Shown here one piece after another: positions 9,008-16,923 of a stretch of DNA of 32,712 nt (positions are counted from its first letter, which is position 1; every line of letters starts with the position of its first letter). Source of the stretch: Bacteroidota bacterium (GTDB taxonomy: Bacteria > Bacteroidota > Rhodothermia > Balneolales > Balneolaceae); NCBI GenBank assembly GCA_009909035.1, contig JAAAOB010000138.1, positions 1 through 32,712 on the forward strand, written 5' to 3'. The notes under the pieces were generated by a model. The model worked only from the letters and a program-made list of their open reading frames with translations, was not told where the DNA came from and did not search any database. Position numbers and translations under genes: made by a program.

Positions 9008-10681
9008 TTGAGTGATCAAAAGATAATTTTTTCCATGGTTGGGGTCAGTAAAGTCTATAAGCCGAACAAACGGGTGTTAAACGATATTTATCTCTCGTTC
9101 TACTACGGGGCAAAAATCGGGGTGTTGGGCCTTAATGGTGCAGGTAAAAGTACATTGCTGAAAATCATTGCCGGCGAAGATGAAAACTATATCGGTGATA
9201 TCAGCCGCCAAAAGGGAACGACATGTGGCTATCTGAAACAAGAACCGGAACTGGATCCTGAAAAAACGGTACGGGATATCGTAGAAGAGGGCGTACAGGA
9301 GACGATCGACCTGCTGAAAGAGTATGAGGCGATCAACGAGAAATTCAGTGACGCTGATGCCGATTTTGATGCTTTAATAGCCAAACAGTCGAAGCTGCAG
9401 GAGCGTATTGACCAGGTCGGCGCGTGGGATATCGACAGCAAGCTGAAACAGGCCATGGATGCCCTGCGATGCCCGCCCGGTGATGCATTGGTTGAGAATC
9501 TGTCGGGTGGTGAACGCCGGCGCGTGGCCCTCTGCCGTCTGCTGCTGAAGAAACCGGACGTATTGCTGCTGGATGAGCCGACCAATCACCTGGATGCTGA
9601 ATCCGTGGGATGGCTGGAACAGCATCTTGCCCGGTATGAGGGTACGGTGATTGCTGTAACACACGATCGCTATTTCCTGGACAACGTAGCCGGCTGGATT
9701 CTCGAACTCGACAGGGGAGAAGGGATTCCGTTTGAAGGTAACTACAGCTCCTGGCTGGAACAAAAACAGAAGCGGCTGGAGATGGAAGAGAAGCAGGAGT
9801 CGAAGCGGCAAAAAACATTGAAGCAGGAGCTGGAATGGATCCGTGAAAATCCCAAAGGCAGGCGTAAGAAAAGTAAAGCGCGCATCAATCAGTATGAAGA
9901 GCTGCTGTCTGAGGATCGAAAAAGGCAGCGGGAGGAGATGGAGATTTTTATTCCGGCAGGCCCACGGCTTGGAGATAAGGTGATTGAAGCCAAAAATGTT
10001 AAAAAAGGATATGGCGATAAGCTGCTCGTGGAGGAGATGACGTTTAGTCTGCCACCGGGTGGCATTGTGGGCGTGATCGGGCCGAATGGCGCGGGGAAAA
10101 CGACCCTGTTCAGAATGATTAACGGAGAAGAGAAGCCGGATGAAGGGGCTCTTGAGGTGGGAGATACCGTAGAGCTGGGCTATGTTAACCAAAAGCGTCC
10201 TCTGGACCCGGATAAAACAATATGGGAGGAGATTTCAGGCGGGCAGGACATCGTGAAACTGGGGGACCGGGATGTGAATTCCCGGGCGTATGTGGCGCGC
10301 TTTAATTTCAGCGGAAGTGACCAGCAGAAGAAGGTGTCTGAAATATCGGGAGGCGAGCGCAACCGCGTACACCTGGCCAAGATGCTGAAGGAAGGTTCAA
10401 ATGTACTGATGCTCGATGAGCCCACGAACGACCTGGATGTGAACACCCTCCGGGCCCTTGAAGAGGCGATCCTCGACTTTGCCGGCTGCGTGGTGGTAAT
10501 CTCGCACGACAGGTGGTTCCTGGACCGTGTGGCCACGCATATCCTGGCATTCGAAGGCAATAGCCAGGTGAAATGGTTTGAAGGCAACTACCAGGAATAC
10601 GAAGAGAACCGCCGTGAAAGGCTGGGAATTTCTGAAGATCAGCCGGAACGGATTCAGTATAAAAAACTGATGCGGGAGTGA
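9008..10681 (+). CDS. ettA: Energy-dependent translational throttle protein EttA (ABC-F ATPase)
   Basis: The 557-aa product aligns closely in wording with E. coli EttA (555 aa) along its whole length. It has two ABC domains with Walker A GLNGAGKST (near 42) and GPNGAGKTT (near 358), signatures LSGGERRRVALCRLLL and ISGGERNRVHLAKML, and Walker B LLLDEPTNHLDAES and MLDEPTNDLD. The linker holds the ribosome-contacting arm with WLEQK and a basic stretch. EttA binds the ribosomal E site and gates the first peptide bond according to ATP level. The start is TTG at 9008 with an AAGGG ribosome binding site 7 bases upstream. Its TGA stop is the first triplet of a repeat element (see 10679-10832). Confidence 0.95.
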   Translation: MSDQKIIFSMVGVSKVYKPNKRVLNDIYLSFYYGAKIGVLGLNGAGKSTLLKIIAGEDENYIGDISRQKGTTCGYLKQEPELDPEKTVRDIVEEGVQETIDLLKEYEAINEKFSDADADFDALIAKQSKLQERIDQVGAWDIDSKLKQAMDALRCPPGDALVENLSGGERRRVALCRLLLKKPDVLLLDEPTNHLDAESVGWLEQHLARYEGTVIAVTHDRYFLDNVAGWILELDRGEGIPFEGNYSSWLEQKQKRLEMEEKQESKRQKTLKQELEWIRENPKGRRKKSKARINQYEELLSEDRKRQREEMEIFIPAGPRLGDKVIEAKNVKKGYGDKLLVEEMTFSLPPGGIVGVIGPNGAGKTTLFRMINGEEKPDEGALEVGDTVELGYVNQKRPLDPDKTIWEEISGGQDIVKLGDRDVNSRAYVARFNFSGSDQQKKVSEISGGERNRVHLAKMLKEGSNVLMLDEPTNDLDVNTLRALEEAILDFAGCVVVISHDRWFLDRVATHILAFEGNSQVKWFEGNYQEYEENRRERLGISEDQPERIQYKKLMRE

Positions 10682-10832
10682 CCCCACCCCCCTGATTCTC
10701 CCCTCCCTTCAGGTGTGAATGGAGGGGAGGGATGGTTGATTGAAAAATCTCTTCTTTCAGGGAGTAATCGTCATCAAATTATTTGCAAGAGATCGGCTCG
10801 ACAGGATTTACTGCTGGCAGGGATAGACAATA
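10679..10832 (+). repeat. Repeat unit A: single dispersed copy of the ~147-bp element, starting at the ettA stop
   Basis: The opening box reads TGACCCCACCCC, one C longer than in the array copies, and its TGA is the ettA stop codon. It continues with the CTCCCCTCC ... GGAGGGGAG hairpin, TCTCTTCTTTCAGGGAGTAATC, GAGATCGGCTCGACAG and the tail CTGGCAGGGATAGACAA. It matches units B-E of the array 1.5 kb downstream in the same orientation. It occupies most of the 261-bp gap before the DUF819 gene and may serve as the 3' end of the ettA transcript. The right boundary is approximate. Confidence 0.85.
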
Positions 10833-10942
10833 GACAAAGTTTCCAAACTCATGTCTTACATCTCACATCTACCAAAATTTGTCCCTGCTCATGTCCCGGT
10901 AATTTTGTATCCTCAATAAATGAATGGTCATATATTTACTTC

Positions 10943-12190
10943 ATGGATTCAGCTCTAATAACCAATGATGCGGTTACTTTTGGATTATTGATGGTGATAC
11001 TTGCCGGGATATTTGCCACATCCAACAGCGATAATCCCAAATGGCAAACGTTTTATACATTTGTCCCGGCACTGCTACTCTGCTACTTCATCCCATCTCT
11101 TCTCACCACGTTTGGTATTGTGTCGGAAGCAGATTCCAATCTTTATTTCATGGCGTCCCGATATCTCTTACCTGCAAGCCTGGTGCTTCTTACTCTCAGT
11201 ATCGACCTGAAAGGAATTATAAATTTGGGCCCTAAAGCCGTTATAATGTTTTTGACGGGTAGCGCGAGCATTATGGTTGGAGGGCCTGTTGCACTGTTGA
11301 TTGTCGGGAGTATCAGCCCTGAAATTGTCGGCGGTACCGGCCCTGATGAGGTGTGGCGAGGCCTTGCCACAGTAGCCGGCAGCTGGATCGGGGGCGGTGC
11401 CAATCAAACTGCGATGCTGGAAGTTTTTGAACCCAGTACGGATCTGTTTGGTGCGATGGTAACGGTGGATATTATCGTGGCAAACATCTGGCTCGCTTTT
11501 CTGCTCTATGGAGCCGGTATATCCGATCGGCTGGATACCTGGTTCAAGGCAGATGCATCAGCCATCACCGAATTGAAAAATAAAATTGCGGACTATCAAG
11601 CCAATATTGCACGTGTTCCTACTTTGACGGACTTAACTAAAATTGGAGCAGTTGCCTTTCTGCTTGTCGCGCTGGGGCATGTGGCAGGGGATTCTATCGG
11701 ACCCTGGGTAAAAGAAAACTCTCCGCAACTGACCCGAATGAGCCTGGACTCGTCGTTCTTTTGGATCGTCATTGTTGCTACAACAGGTGGACTCATTCTC
11801 TCTTTTACGAGCGCCCGTAAACTTGAAGGTGCCGGTGCATCTAAAGTGGGAAGTCTTTTTCTCTACATCCTGGTAATGACCATTGGTATGAAGATGAATA
11901 TTGGATCGATGCTTGATGCCCCCGGGTATTTTGTGATTGGAGCCGTCTGGATTTTAATTCATGTGACCGTTCTTCTGCTGGTTGCTAAATTTATCAAGGC
12001 ACCTTTTTTCTTTGTGGCGGTCGGGAGCCAGGCAAATGTTGGCGGCGCCGCTTCGGCACCAATTGTAGCCTCTGCTTTTCATCCCGCACTTGCGCCGGTG
12101 GGCGTTTTACTTGCGGTATTTGGCTATGCGCTGGGTACATACGGGGCATGGATCTGTGCACTGATGATGCAGGCTGTTTCCGGGATGTGA
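10943..12190 (+). CDS. DUF819 family membrane protein (putative transporter)
   Basis: The frame is open from 10715, but its first 76 codons cover repeat unit A, so the ATG at 10943 (MDSALITNDAVTFG) is chosen, giving 415 aa. It has about ten or more hydrophobic segments with glycine-rich stretches (GGTGPDEVWRGLATVAGSWIG, then GGGANQ, and SQANVGGAASAP near the end). These are hallmarks of the DUF819/YjcL-like family of inner-membrane proteins, thought to resemble ion-coupled carriers. The substrate is unknown. The gene is flanked on both sides by direct copies of the same repeat, and its last codons plus stop (GGG ATG TGA) recur exactly at the end of repeat unit B. This suggests the repeat recombined with, or supplies, the 3' end. 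Confidence 0.85.
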   Translation: MDSALITNDAVTFGLLMVILAGIFATSNSDNPKWQTFYTFVPALLLCYFIPSLLTTFGIVSEADSNLYFMASRYLLPASLVLLTLSIDLKGIINLGPKAVIMFLTGSASIMVGGPVALLIVGSISPEIVGGTGPDEVWRGLATVAGSWIGGGANQTAMLEVFEPSTDLFGAMVTVDIIVANIWLAFLLYGAGISDRLDTWFKADASAITELKNKIADYQANIARVPTLTDLTKIGAVAFLLVALGHVAGDSIGPWVKENSPQLTRMSLDSSFFWIVIVATTGGLILSFTSARKLEGAGASKVGSLFLYILVMTIGMKMNIGSMLDAPGYFVIGAVWILIHVTVLLLVAKFIKAPFFFVAVGSQANVGGAASAPIVASAFHPALAPVGVLLAVFGYALGTYGAWICALMMQAVSGM

Positions 12191-12336
12191 CCCACCCCTC
12201 TCAATCTCCCCTCCCTTCAGGTGTGAATGGAGGGGAGAGGGGGTTGATTGAAATGTCTCTTCTTTCAGGGAGTAATCGTCTTCAAATTATGTGCAAGAGA
12301 TCGGTTCGATAGCATGTACTGCTGGCAGGGATGTGA
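12188..12336 (+). repeat. Repeat unit B of the tandem array (variant 1)
   Basis: The unit proper is 12191-12336 (146 bp); its box TGACCCACCCC uses the stop codon of the DUF819 gene. The hairpin has arms 12206-12214 and 12229-12237, an inner TTCA/TGAA stem and a GGTG loop. The middle carries variant 1 (GGGAGTAATCGTCTTC). A second small inverted repeat lies near the tail (AGCA/TGCT around TGTAC). Bases 12182-12246 recur perfectly 146 bp downstream (12328-12392). Confidence 0.9.
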
Positions 12337-12483
12337 CCCACCCCTCTCAATCTCCCCTCCCTTCAGGTGTGAATGGAGGGGAGAGGGGGTTGGTTAAAAG
12401 ATCTCTTCTTTCAGGGCAGAACTGTTCTCAAATTATCGGCAAGGGATCGGTTCGACAGCGTTTACCGCTGGCAGGGATAGAAA
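12337..12483 (+). repeat. Repeat unit C of the tandem array (variant 2)
   Basis: This 147-bp unit has its first 56 bases identical to unit B, then diverges into variant 2 in the middle (GGGCAGAACTGTTCTC). The tail holds a perfect 5-bp inverted repeat, CAGCG-TTTAC-CGCTG, then GGCAGGGATAGAAA. The last pair of that small stem is A-T in unit B and G-C here, a compensatory change. Confidence 0.9.
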
Positions 12484-12632
12484 CCCACCCCTCTGTTTCT
12501 CCCTTCCCTTCAGGTGTGAAAGGAGGGGAGAGGTGGTTGATTGAAATGTCTCTTCTTTCAGGGAGTAATCGTCTTCAAATTATGTGCAAGGGATCGGTTC
12601 GACGGCGTTTACAGCTGGTGGGGATAGACAAA
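12484..12632 (+). repeat. Repeat unit D of the tandem array (variant 1)
   Basis: This 149-bp unit has variant 1 in the middle, as in A and B. The left hairpin arm reads CTCCCTTCC instead of CTCCCCTCC; the change keeps pairing as a G-U wobble in plus-strand RNA. The opening box lacks the TGA (GAAACCCACCCC). Confidence 0.88.
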
Positions 12633-12781
12633 CCTACCCCTCTGATTTTCCCCTTCCTTCAGGTGTGAATGGAGGGGGGAGGCGGTTGATCGAAATGTCT
12701 CTTCATTCAGGGCAGAACTGTTCTCAAATTATGTTAAAGAGATCGGCTCGACGGCATGTACCTCTGGCAGGGATAGACAAA
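12633..12781 (+). repeat. Repeat unit E of the tandem array (variant 2)
   Basis: This 149-bp unit has variant 2 in the middle, as in C. The box is altered to CCTACCCC and the hairpin arms differ at several sites, yet nearly all pairs remain possible through G-U wobbles. The array ends just after it with a 19-bp fragment of a further unit (12782-12800, CCCACCCATCTCC and following), 16 bp short of the dnaB stop. Confidence 0.85.
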
Positions 12782-12815
12782 CCCACCCATCTCCAATCTC
12801 CAATCTCATATCTCC

Positions 12816-14336
12816 TTAAAACGGCGCGTCATCATCGCCGCCGGGGCTGTGTGGCGGTGGTGGGGAGGCGGAATTGTCTCCGGGAAGGTATGAACCGCTC
12901 CCCTCATCCGGATCACCCGGCATGGCCTCGTCTGAGCGGGTCAATTTTTCAAAGCGCGCATATTGTTTCACGAAATACATGTGAGAGGTCCCCACAGGGC
13001 CGTTTCTCTGCTTCCCGATAATCAGCTCGGCAAGTCCGTTGGTGGACTGTCCTTCGGCCGTGGTGGTAATTCCATAATACTCCGGCCGGTAGAGAAAGCA
13101 TACCACATCGGCATCCTGCTCGATCGATCCTGATTCCCGCAAGTCACTCAGTTGCGGTCGCTTATCTCCGCCGCGCTGTTCCACCTGGCGGCTGAGCTGA
13201 GAGAGCGCAATAACCGGCACGTTCAGTTCTTTGGCTAATCCTTTTAATCCACGGGATATCGTGGCGATCTCCTGCTCCCTGCTGCCGATATCGCGTGCGT
13301 TGGCGGTCATGAGCTGCAGGTAATCCACAACGATCAGGCCGATGTCGTGTTCGCTTTTCAGGCGCCGGCACTTGGTCCGAAGCTCCATCAGGCTGAGGCC
13401 CGGCGTATCATCAATAAATATCTTGGCTGTAAACAGCCGGCTGGCAGCGTCGATCAGGCGCTTGAAATCCTCATCTTTTAGCTGGCCGGTTCGGGCCTGC
13501 TGGGCATCAATCCGCGCCTCCATGGTCAGGAAGCGCTGCACCAGCTGCTGCGACGACATCTCGAGACTGAAAATGGCCACATTCTTTCGCATATCCTCAT
13601 CGGGATAGAGAACGGCATTACGTGCACAGGTAAGCGTGAACGCCGTTTTCCCCATCGAGGGGCGGGCAGCAATAATAACCAGGTCCCCGTTTTGCCAGCC
13701 GGATGTATATTTGTCTACATCAAGCCCGGCAGGCACCCCGGTAATACCGGACGGTTTTCCGCGCAGGTCCTCGAGATATTGGAGTGTATCTTTAAGTACA
13801 TCCCCGATAGCCTGTGCACTGGCGCGGGATTTGGTATTGGCAATTTCAAAAATTCTCTGCTCGGCGGCATCGAGTGATTCGTAGGCGTCCGTTGTGGAAT
13901 CGTAAGCGTTTTTGACAATCTCATTGCACTGAACAATGAGCTTTCGTTTAATGGCCTTTTCGGAAATAATTTGCGCGTGGTAGCTTACATTGGCCGCAGA
14001 GCTCACCGACCGGGTCAAATCTGCAAGGTACCCGCCGCCACCTACCGAATCGAGAAGGCCTTTATCGCGCAGTTCGTTTTCTACGGTAAGCAGATCGAGC
14101 GGATTATCGCGCTCGTAGAGATCGTGGAGGGTGTCAAAAATATGACGATGCGCCGGTTTGTAGAAATCCTCCGACTGCAGCTGCTGAAGCGCAATCGTTG
14201 CCGCTTCATGCTCAATCAGCATCGCCCCGAGTACAGCCTCTTCAACTTCCACCGCCTGTGGTGGAACGCGTCCGCCATCTTTTGGGGATGAATTGTTGCT
14301 ACCGCTCTGAAAATTTGGGCTTCGTTGATCTGCCAT
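12816..14336 (-). CDS. dnaB: Replicative DNA helicase DnaB
   Basis: The 506-aa product has the N-terminal hairpin domain (PPQAVEVEEAVLGAML ... LADLTRSVSSAANVSYHA). A linker and a RecA-like C-terminal domain follow, with Walker A ARPSMGKTAF near 228, LIVVDYLQLM and RESGSIEQDADVVCFLYRPEYY. The last motif region is KQRNGPVGT. This hexameric helicase unwinds DNA at replication forks and binds primase. The frame is open 80 codons further upstream, but conserved sequence begins shortly after the ATG at 14336. No intein is present. The C-terminus is a low-complexity tail (SPPPPHSPGGDDDAPF). It is convergent with the DUF819 gene, and its transcript would run into the repeat array. Confidence 0.96.
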   Translation of the reverse strand: MADQRSPNFQSGSNNSSPKDGGRVPPQAVEVEEAVLGAMLIEHEAATIALQQLQSEDFYKPAHRHIFDTLHDLYERDNPLDLLTVENELRDKGLLDSVGGGGYLADLTRSVSSAANVSYHAQIISEKAIKRKLIVQCNEIVKNAYDSTTDAYESLDAAEQRIFEIANTKSRASAQAIGDVLKDTLQYLEDLRGKPSGITGVPAGLDVDKYTSGWQNGDLVIIAARPSMGKTAFTLTCARNAVLYPDEDMRKNVAIFSLEMSSQQLVQRFLTMEARIDAQQARTGQLKDEDFKRLIDAASRLFTAKIFIDDTPGLSLMELRTKCRRLKSEHDIGLIVVDYLQLMTANARDIGSREQEIATISRGLKGLAKELNVPVIALSQLSRQVEQRGGDKRPQLSDLRESGSIEQDADVVCFLYRPEYYGITTTAEGQSTNGLAELIIGKQRNGPVGTSHMYFVKQYARFEKLTRSDEAMPGDPDEGSGSYLPGDNSASPPPPHSPGGDDDAPF

Positions 14337-14653
14337 GAATAAAATGTGTTCTGTAAATGAGCTGACTGCACGATACTCGCCACTGAATATGGTGCCTCGG
14401 GTGAAGTGAAATTGAACACATAAATTAATAAAAATGTGGGTCAGAGAAGAATAGAAATTGAACAATATTCGCAACCTGAATGTAGATTTGATTGGATTTT
14501 GCGGCAACGAATCTATACTATTTGGCGTTGACAAAACGGACTTCCGGCGGCTGATATATCCCGTTATAGTTACCAATCATTGGACTGTAAGCGCCGTTAG
14601 GGTATTCGAATTGTCCCTTACTGTTTTCAATAATCGAAAATTAATTACTCCAT
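14337..14653. other. Divergent intergenic region between dnaB and the beta-propeller lipoprotein gene
   Basis: This 317-bp stretch holds no convincing gene. It contains a plus-strand promoter candidate (listed separately) and an 11-bp dyad CCAAT-C-ATTGG at 14573-14583, about 70 bp before the lipoprotein ATG. I found no clear minus-strand promoter box for dnaB. Confidence 0.5.
14458..14490 (+). promoter_or_regulatory. Candidate TTG-N22-TAGATTTG promoter
   Basis: TTG at 14458-14460, a 22-bp spacer and TAGATTTG at 14483-14490 match the Bacteroidota primary-sigma consensus. The box lies about 163 bp before the ATG at 14654, which would leave a long leader holding the dyad at 14573-14583. Confidence 0.5.
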
Positions 14654-15793
14654 ATGGTCTCTAATCAAACGGCTGTTTTCTGCCCGGTACTCCTCTGTTT
14701 CCTGTTGTTTGCCTGTTCCCCAACGGACCAGGATAGAGTTGACCGGCTGAGGGGTCCGGAGGCGGAGGTAACGGACCTTTTTGCGATCGATGATTCCAGT
14801 CTGCCGGAGGATAAATTATTCGGCACAATTCAGCAGCTCCTGGTGGCCGAGAGCGGTGAACTTCTCATTGTGGATTCACAGCAGCGAACGATTCATCTAT
14901 TTGATGGAAATGGTAATTACATTGACTCCGAACTTCGGGAAGGTGAAGGTCCCGGCGAGGTTCGGCGAATCGGCAGGGTGAGTCTCTCGGCTCAAAACGA
15001 ACTTCTGCTCTATGATTGGTCGCAGCGACGGCTCAGCCGGTACGAATTTGATATAGAACCCGCGCCGGGCATACGCCCCGTGGCAGATATGAACCCTGAG
15101 TTTTACCCAAGGGATTTTCACATCACACCGAAGGGAGATATGTTTTGCATGATCTACCCGGGGCCGGCTGATCCGGACAATGAATCTATACAGATTCAGA
15201 AAATTGACGAAAATGGAGATCCATACGGAGAGCCCCTGCTTGAATTTGCGAAAGACGAGATCCTGGAGTTTCGTAATGATTCGGGCCAAATGCTTGCCAC
15301 CACGTCCTCTCCCCATCATAAAAAAATCCTCCCGTACTTTCACCGCGACAGGCTGATCGCCGGCAATAGCTCAACGGTTGGTTTCGAAACGTACAGCCTT
15401 ATAACAGGCGAGCGGATCGATTCCGTAGGGTTTACCCGTCCGGATGTAGAGCTTCCGGCAGAAGAAAGACGGGAATTTGTTGAGACTATGACCGAACGCA
15501 TGGGCTTCGATGGAATTCAAGTTTCATCCATGGTGAACCAGATGCCCGAAACCAAAGGGAAGGTGAGGAGGCTTCATTACGACCCGGATGGTGTGATTTG
15601 GCTGAATCTTGTAACGGATGAAGAGAGCGGCGTGCCCCATTGGATCGCCCTGGGCGAATCGGGTGAGGTGCTGGGGCAACTATCCGATGAGCTTCCGGGG
15701 TCTGTACTTCAGATTCATCGCGGCAGGATCTATTTACTTGCCGAGACCGATTCAGGAGCGCGATTTATCAAGGTGCTGGAATACGAGGTTTAA
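14654..15793 (+). CDS. 6-bladed beta-propeller lipoprotein
   Basis: The 379-aa product starts with a lipoprotein signal peptide (lipobox LLFAC at about residue 17-21). The mature chain has propeller-type repeats: LLVAESGELLIVDSQQRTIHLFDGNG, then the REGEGPGE turn and LLLYDWSQRRLSRYEF. These are the marks of the BF3865-like/6-bladed beta-propeller proteins that are abundant in Bacteroidota and relatives. They are cell-envelope proteins of mostly unknown role, presumably binding ligands or proteins. It stands alone, with a signal-bearing gene on the other strand downstream. Confidence 0.8.
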   Translation: MVSNQTAVFCPVLLCFLLFACSPTDQDRVDRLRGPEAEVTDLFAIDDSSLPEDKLFGTIQQLLVAESGELLIVDSQQRTIHLFDGNGNYIDSELREGEGPGEVRRIGRVSLSAQNELLLYDWSQRRLSRYEFDIEPAPGIRPVADMNPEFYPRDFHITPKGDMFCMIYPGPADPDNESIQIQKIDENGDPYGEPLLEFAKDEILEFRNDSGQMLATTSSPHHKKILPYFHRDRLIAGNSSTVGFETYSLITGERIDSVGFTRPDVELPAEERREFVETMTERMGFDGIQVSSMVNQMPETKGKVRRLHYDPDGVIWLNLVTDEESGVPHWIALGESGEVLGQLSDELPGSVLQIHRGRIYLLAETDSGARFIKVLEYEV

Positions 15794-15834
15794 TTGCATA
15801 ATCATCAAAGAGTGCATCTTCTGAGCGCTGGTAC

Positions 15835-16419
15835 CTATTCCACACGGACATCCCCATAGCTGATGACGTTTTCACGATTGTCGAGTAAAATGATGCGATG
15901 AATTCCTCGGGCGCTCTCTACCGTATTGAACCTGCCAAGCTCTACCGGGTTGATGGATGCGACGGTGAGTCCCGGTGGCAGCGGCTGTTCAGAGCTGGTA
16001 TAAAGCGGCTTAAATTCGATGGTGGGACCGCTCTCAAGCAGCACCACAACCCGCAGGCCCGATACCGCCTCTATTCCCGTAATTTCAACGTTAATATCCA
16101 GCCTGTCGCTCACCAGCACCGGGTTGGGAAAGGCTGGATTTACAAAAACCAGTCCCTGGAAAAACGGGGCGGTTCGCCAATCGTCGGGATCTTCGGTTAC
16201 GATTTTTCCGCTGGGATCGGTTTCGGTAATATTTTCAGCCAGCGAAAATGCCTGCTCCTCAAATGCTCGCTGATCATCGTTCTGCCCGCAGTAGGTAAAA
16301 ACCATAGTGAACATAAACAGCACTGAAAGCACCGCAGGCGCACGGGAAAAAGCGGGGGGGATGCTGCTGCAGATGTTTGCAGTGCGTGAATGACAGCTGT
16401 GGTTTGTCTGTTTAATCAT
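15835..16419 (-). CDS. Predicted lipoprotein of unknown function
   Basis: The 194-aa product, from ATG 16419, has a long basic N-terminus, a hydrophobic core (VLSVLFMFTMVF) and the lipobox-like FTYC followed by G, so it is probably a lipoprotein. The mature part is acidic at first, then beta-rich (LDINVEITGIEAVSGLRVVVLLESG), ending in IHRIILLDNRENVISYGDVRVE. I do not recognise a family. The frame is open further upstream to 16536, but those codons lack the look of a signal peptide. It is convergent with the propeller lipoprotein gene and divergent from the Spx-like gene. Confidence 0.65.
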   Translation of the reverse strand: MIKQTNHSCHSRTANICSSIPPAFSRAPAVLSVLFMFTMVFTYCGQNDDQRAFEEQAFSLAENITETDPSGKIVTEDPDDWRTAPFFQGLVFVNPAFPNPVLVSDRLDINVEITGIEAVSGLRVVVLLESGPTIEFKPLYTSSEQPLPPGLTVASINPVELGRFNTVESARGIHRIILLDNRENVISYGDVRVE

Positions 16420-16584
16420 AACTGTAAATCTCGTTGTATCGCTAATATCTGTATGATAAAGATTGTATCTTTTCAACTTCGTGCATGCCCGGAGTGAAAT
16501 AAAGAATAAAAGAACATCAGTGTTTATGACACTCACACTTCAAAATGCACACTCCCTCTGTAACAAAAAAAGAATATATCAATT

Positions 16585-16923
16585 ATGCTGAAGGTATATG
16601 GCATTAAAAACTGTAATAAAGTCCGCGATACGTTCAAATGGCTGGATGAACATGATGTGGAATATTCATTCATAGACGTAAGAAAAGATCCGCTTACGAC
16701 ATCCAAACTACAAGAGTTCGTGCATAAAGTTGGCCTGGATGTGATCATTAACCGGCGCGGAAGAACGTGGCGCAGCTTGAAATTGGGTGATAAGACCCTG
16801 GATGATGACCAGCTCTTTGATCTGCTTCTTGAAAATCAAACAATGATAAAACGCCCGGTTTTAGAACTGGATCAAGCCGTACTGGTTGGATATGATGAGG
16901 ATGCTTTTGAGTCGTTTGTATAA
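16585..16923 (+). CDS. Spx/MgsR/ArsC-family thioredoxin-fold protein (YffB-like)
   Basis: The 112-aa product begins MLKVYGIKNCNKVRDTFKWLD. The YGIKNC motif with a single cysteine at residue 10, later the NRRGRTWRSL stretch and IKRPVL, are typical of the ArsC/Spx/YffB superfamily. There is no CxxC as in Spx of Firmicutes, so a YffB-type glutathione-linked reductase or an unassigned role is more likely than transcription control. It is the first gene of a tight plus-strand run and overlaps the next by 38 bp if that gene starts at 16886. Confidence 0.82.
   Translation: MLKVYGIKNCNKVRDTFKWLDEHDVEYSFIDVRKDPLTTSKLQEFVHKVGLDVIINRRGRTWRSLKLGDKTLDDDQLFDLLLENQTMIKRPVLELDQAVLVGYDEDAFESFV

Noticed and set aside
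10715..10942. Longer start for the DUF819 protein
   Set aside because: The extra 76 codons translate repeat unit A and carry no conserved sequence; the family begins at the ATG at 10943.
12191..12800. CRISPR array
   Set aside because: The units are contiguous 146-149 bp copies without unique spacers, and no cas genes are present.
12191..12815. Replication origin because of repeats beside dnaB
   Set aside because: No AT-rich unwinding region or DnaA-box cluster is seen, and the repeat also occurs elsewhere (10679-10832).
12291..13021. Overlapping plus-strand open frames of 125 and 145 codons with a repeated peptide (SPLPSGVNGGERGL-like) across the array
   Set aside because: They follow the DNA repeat; unit lengths of 146-149 bp break the frame, and the second runs into dnaB antisense. 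They are by-products of the repeat, not genes.
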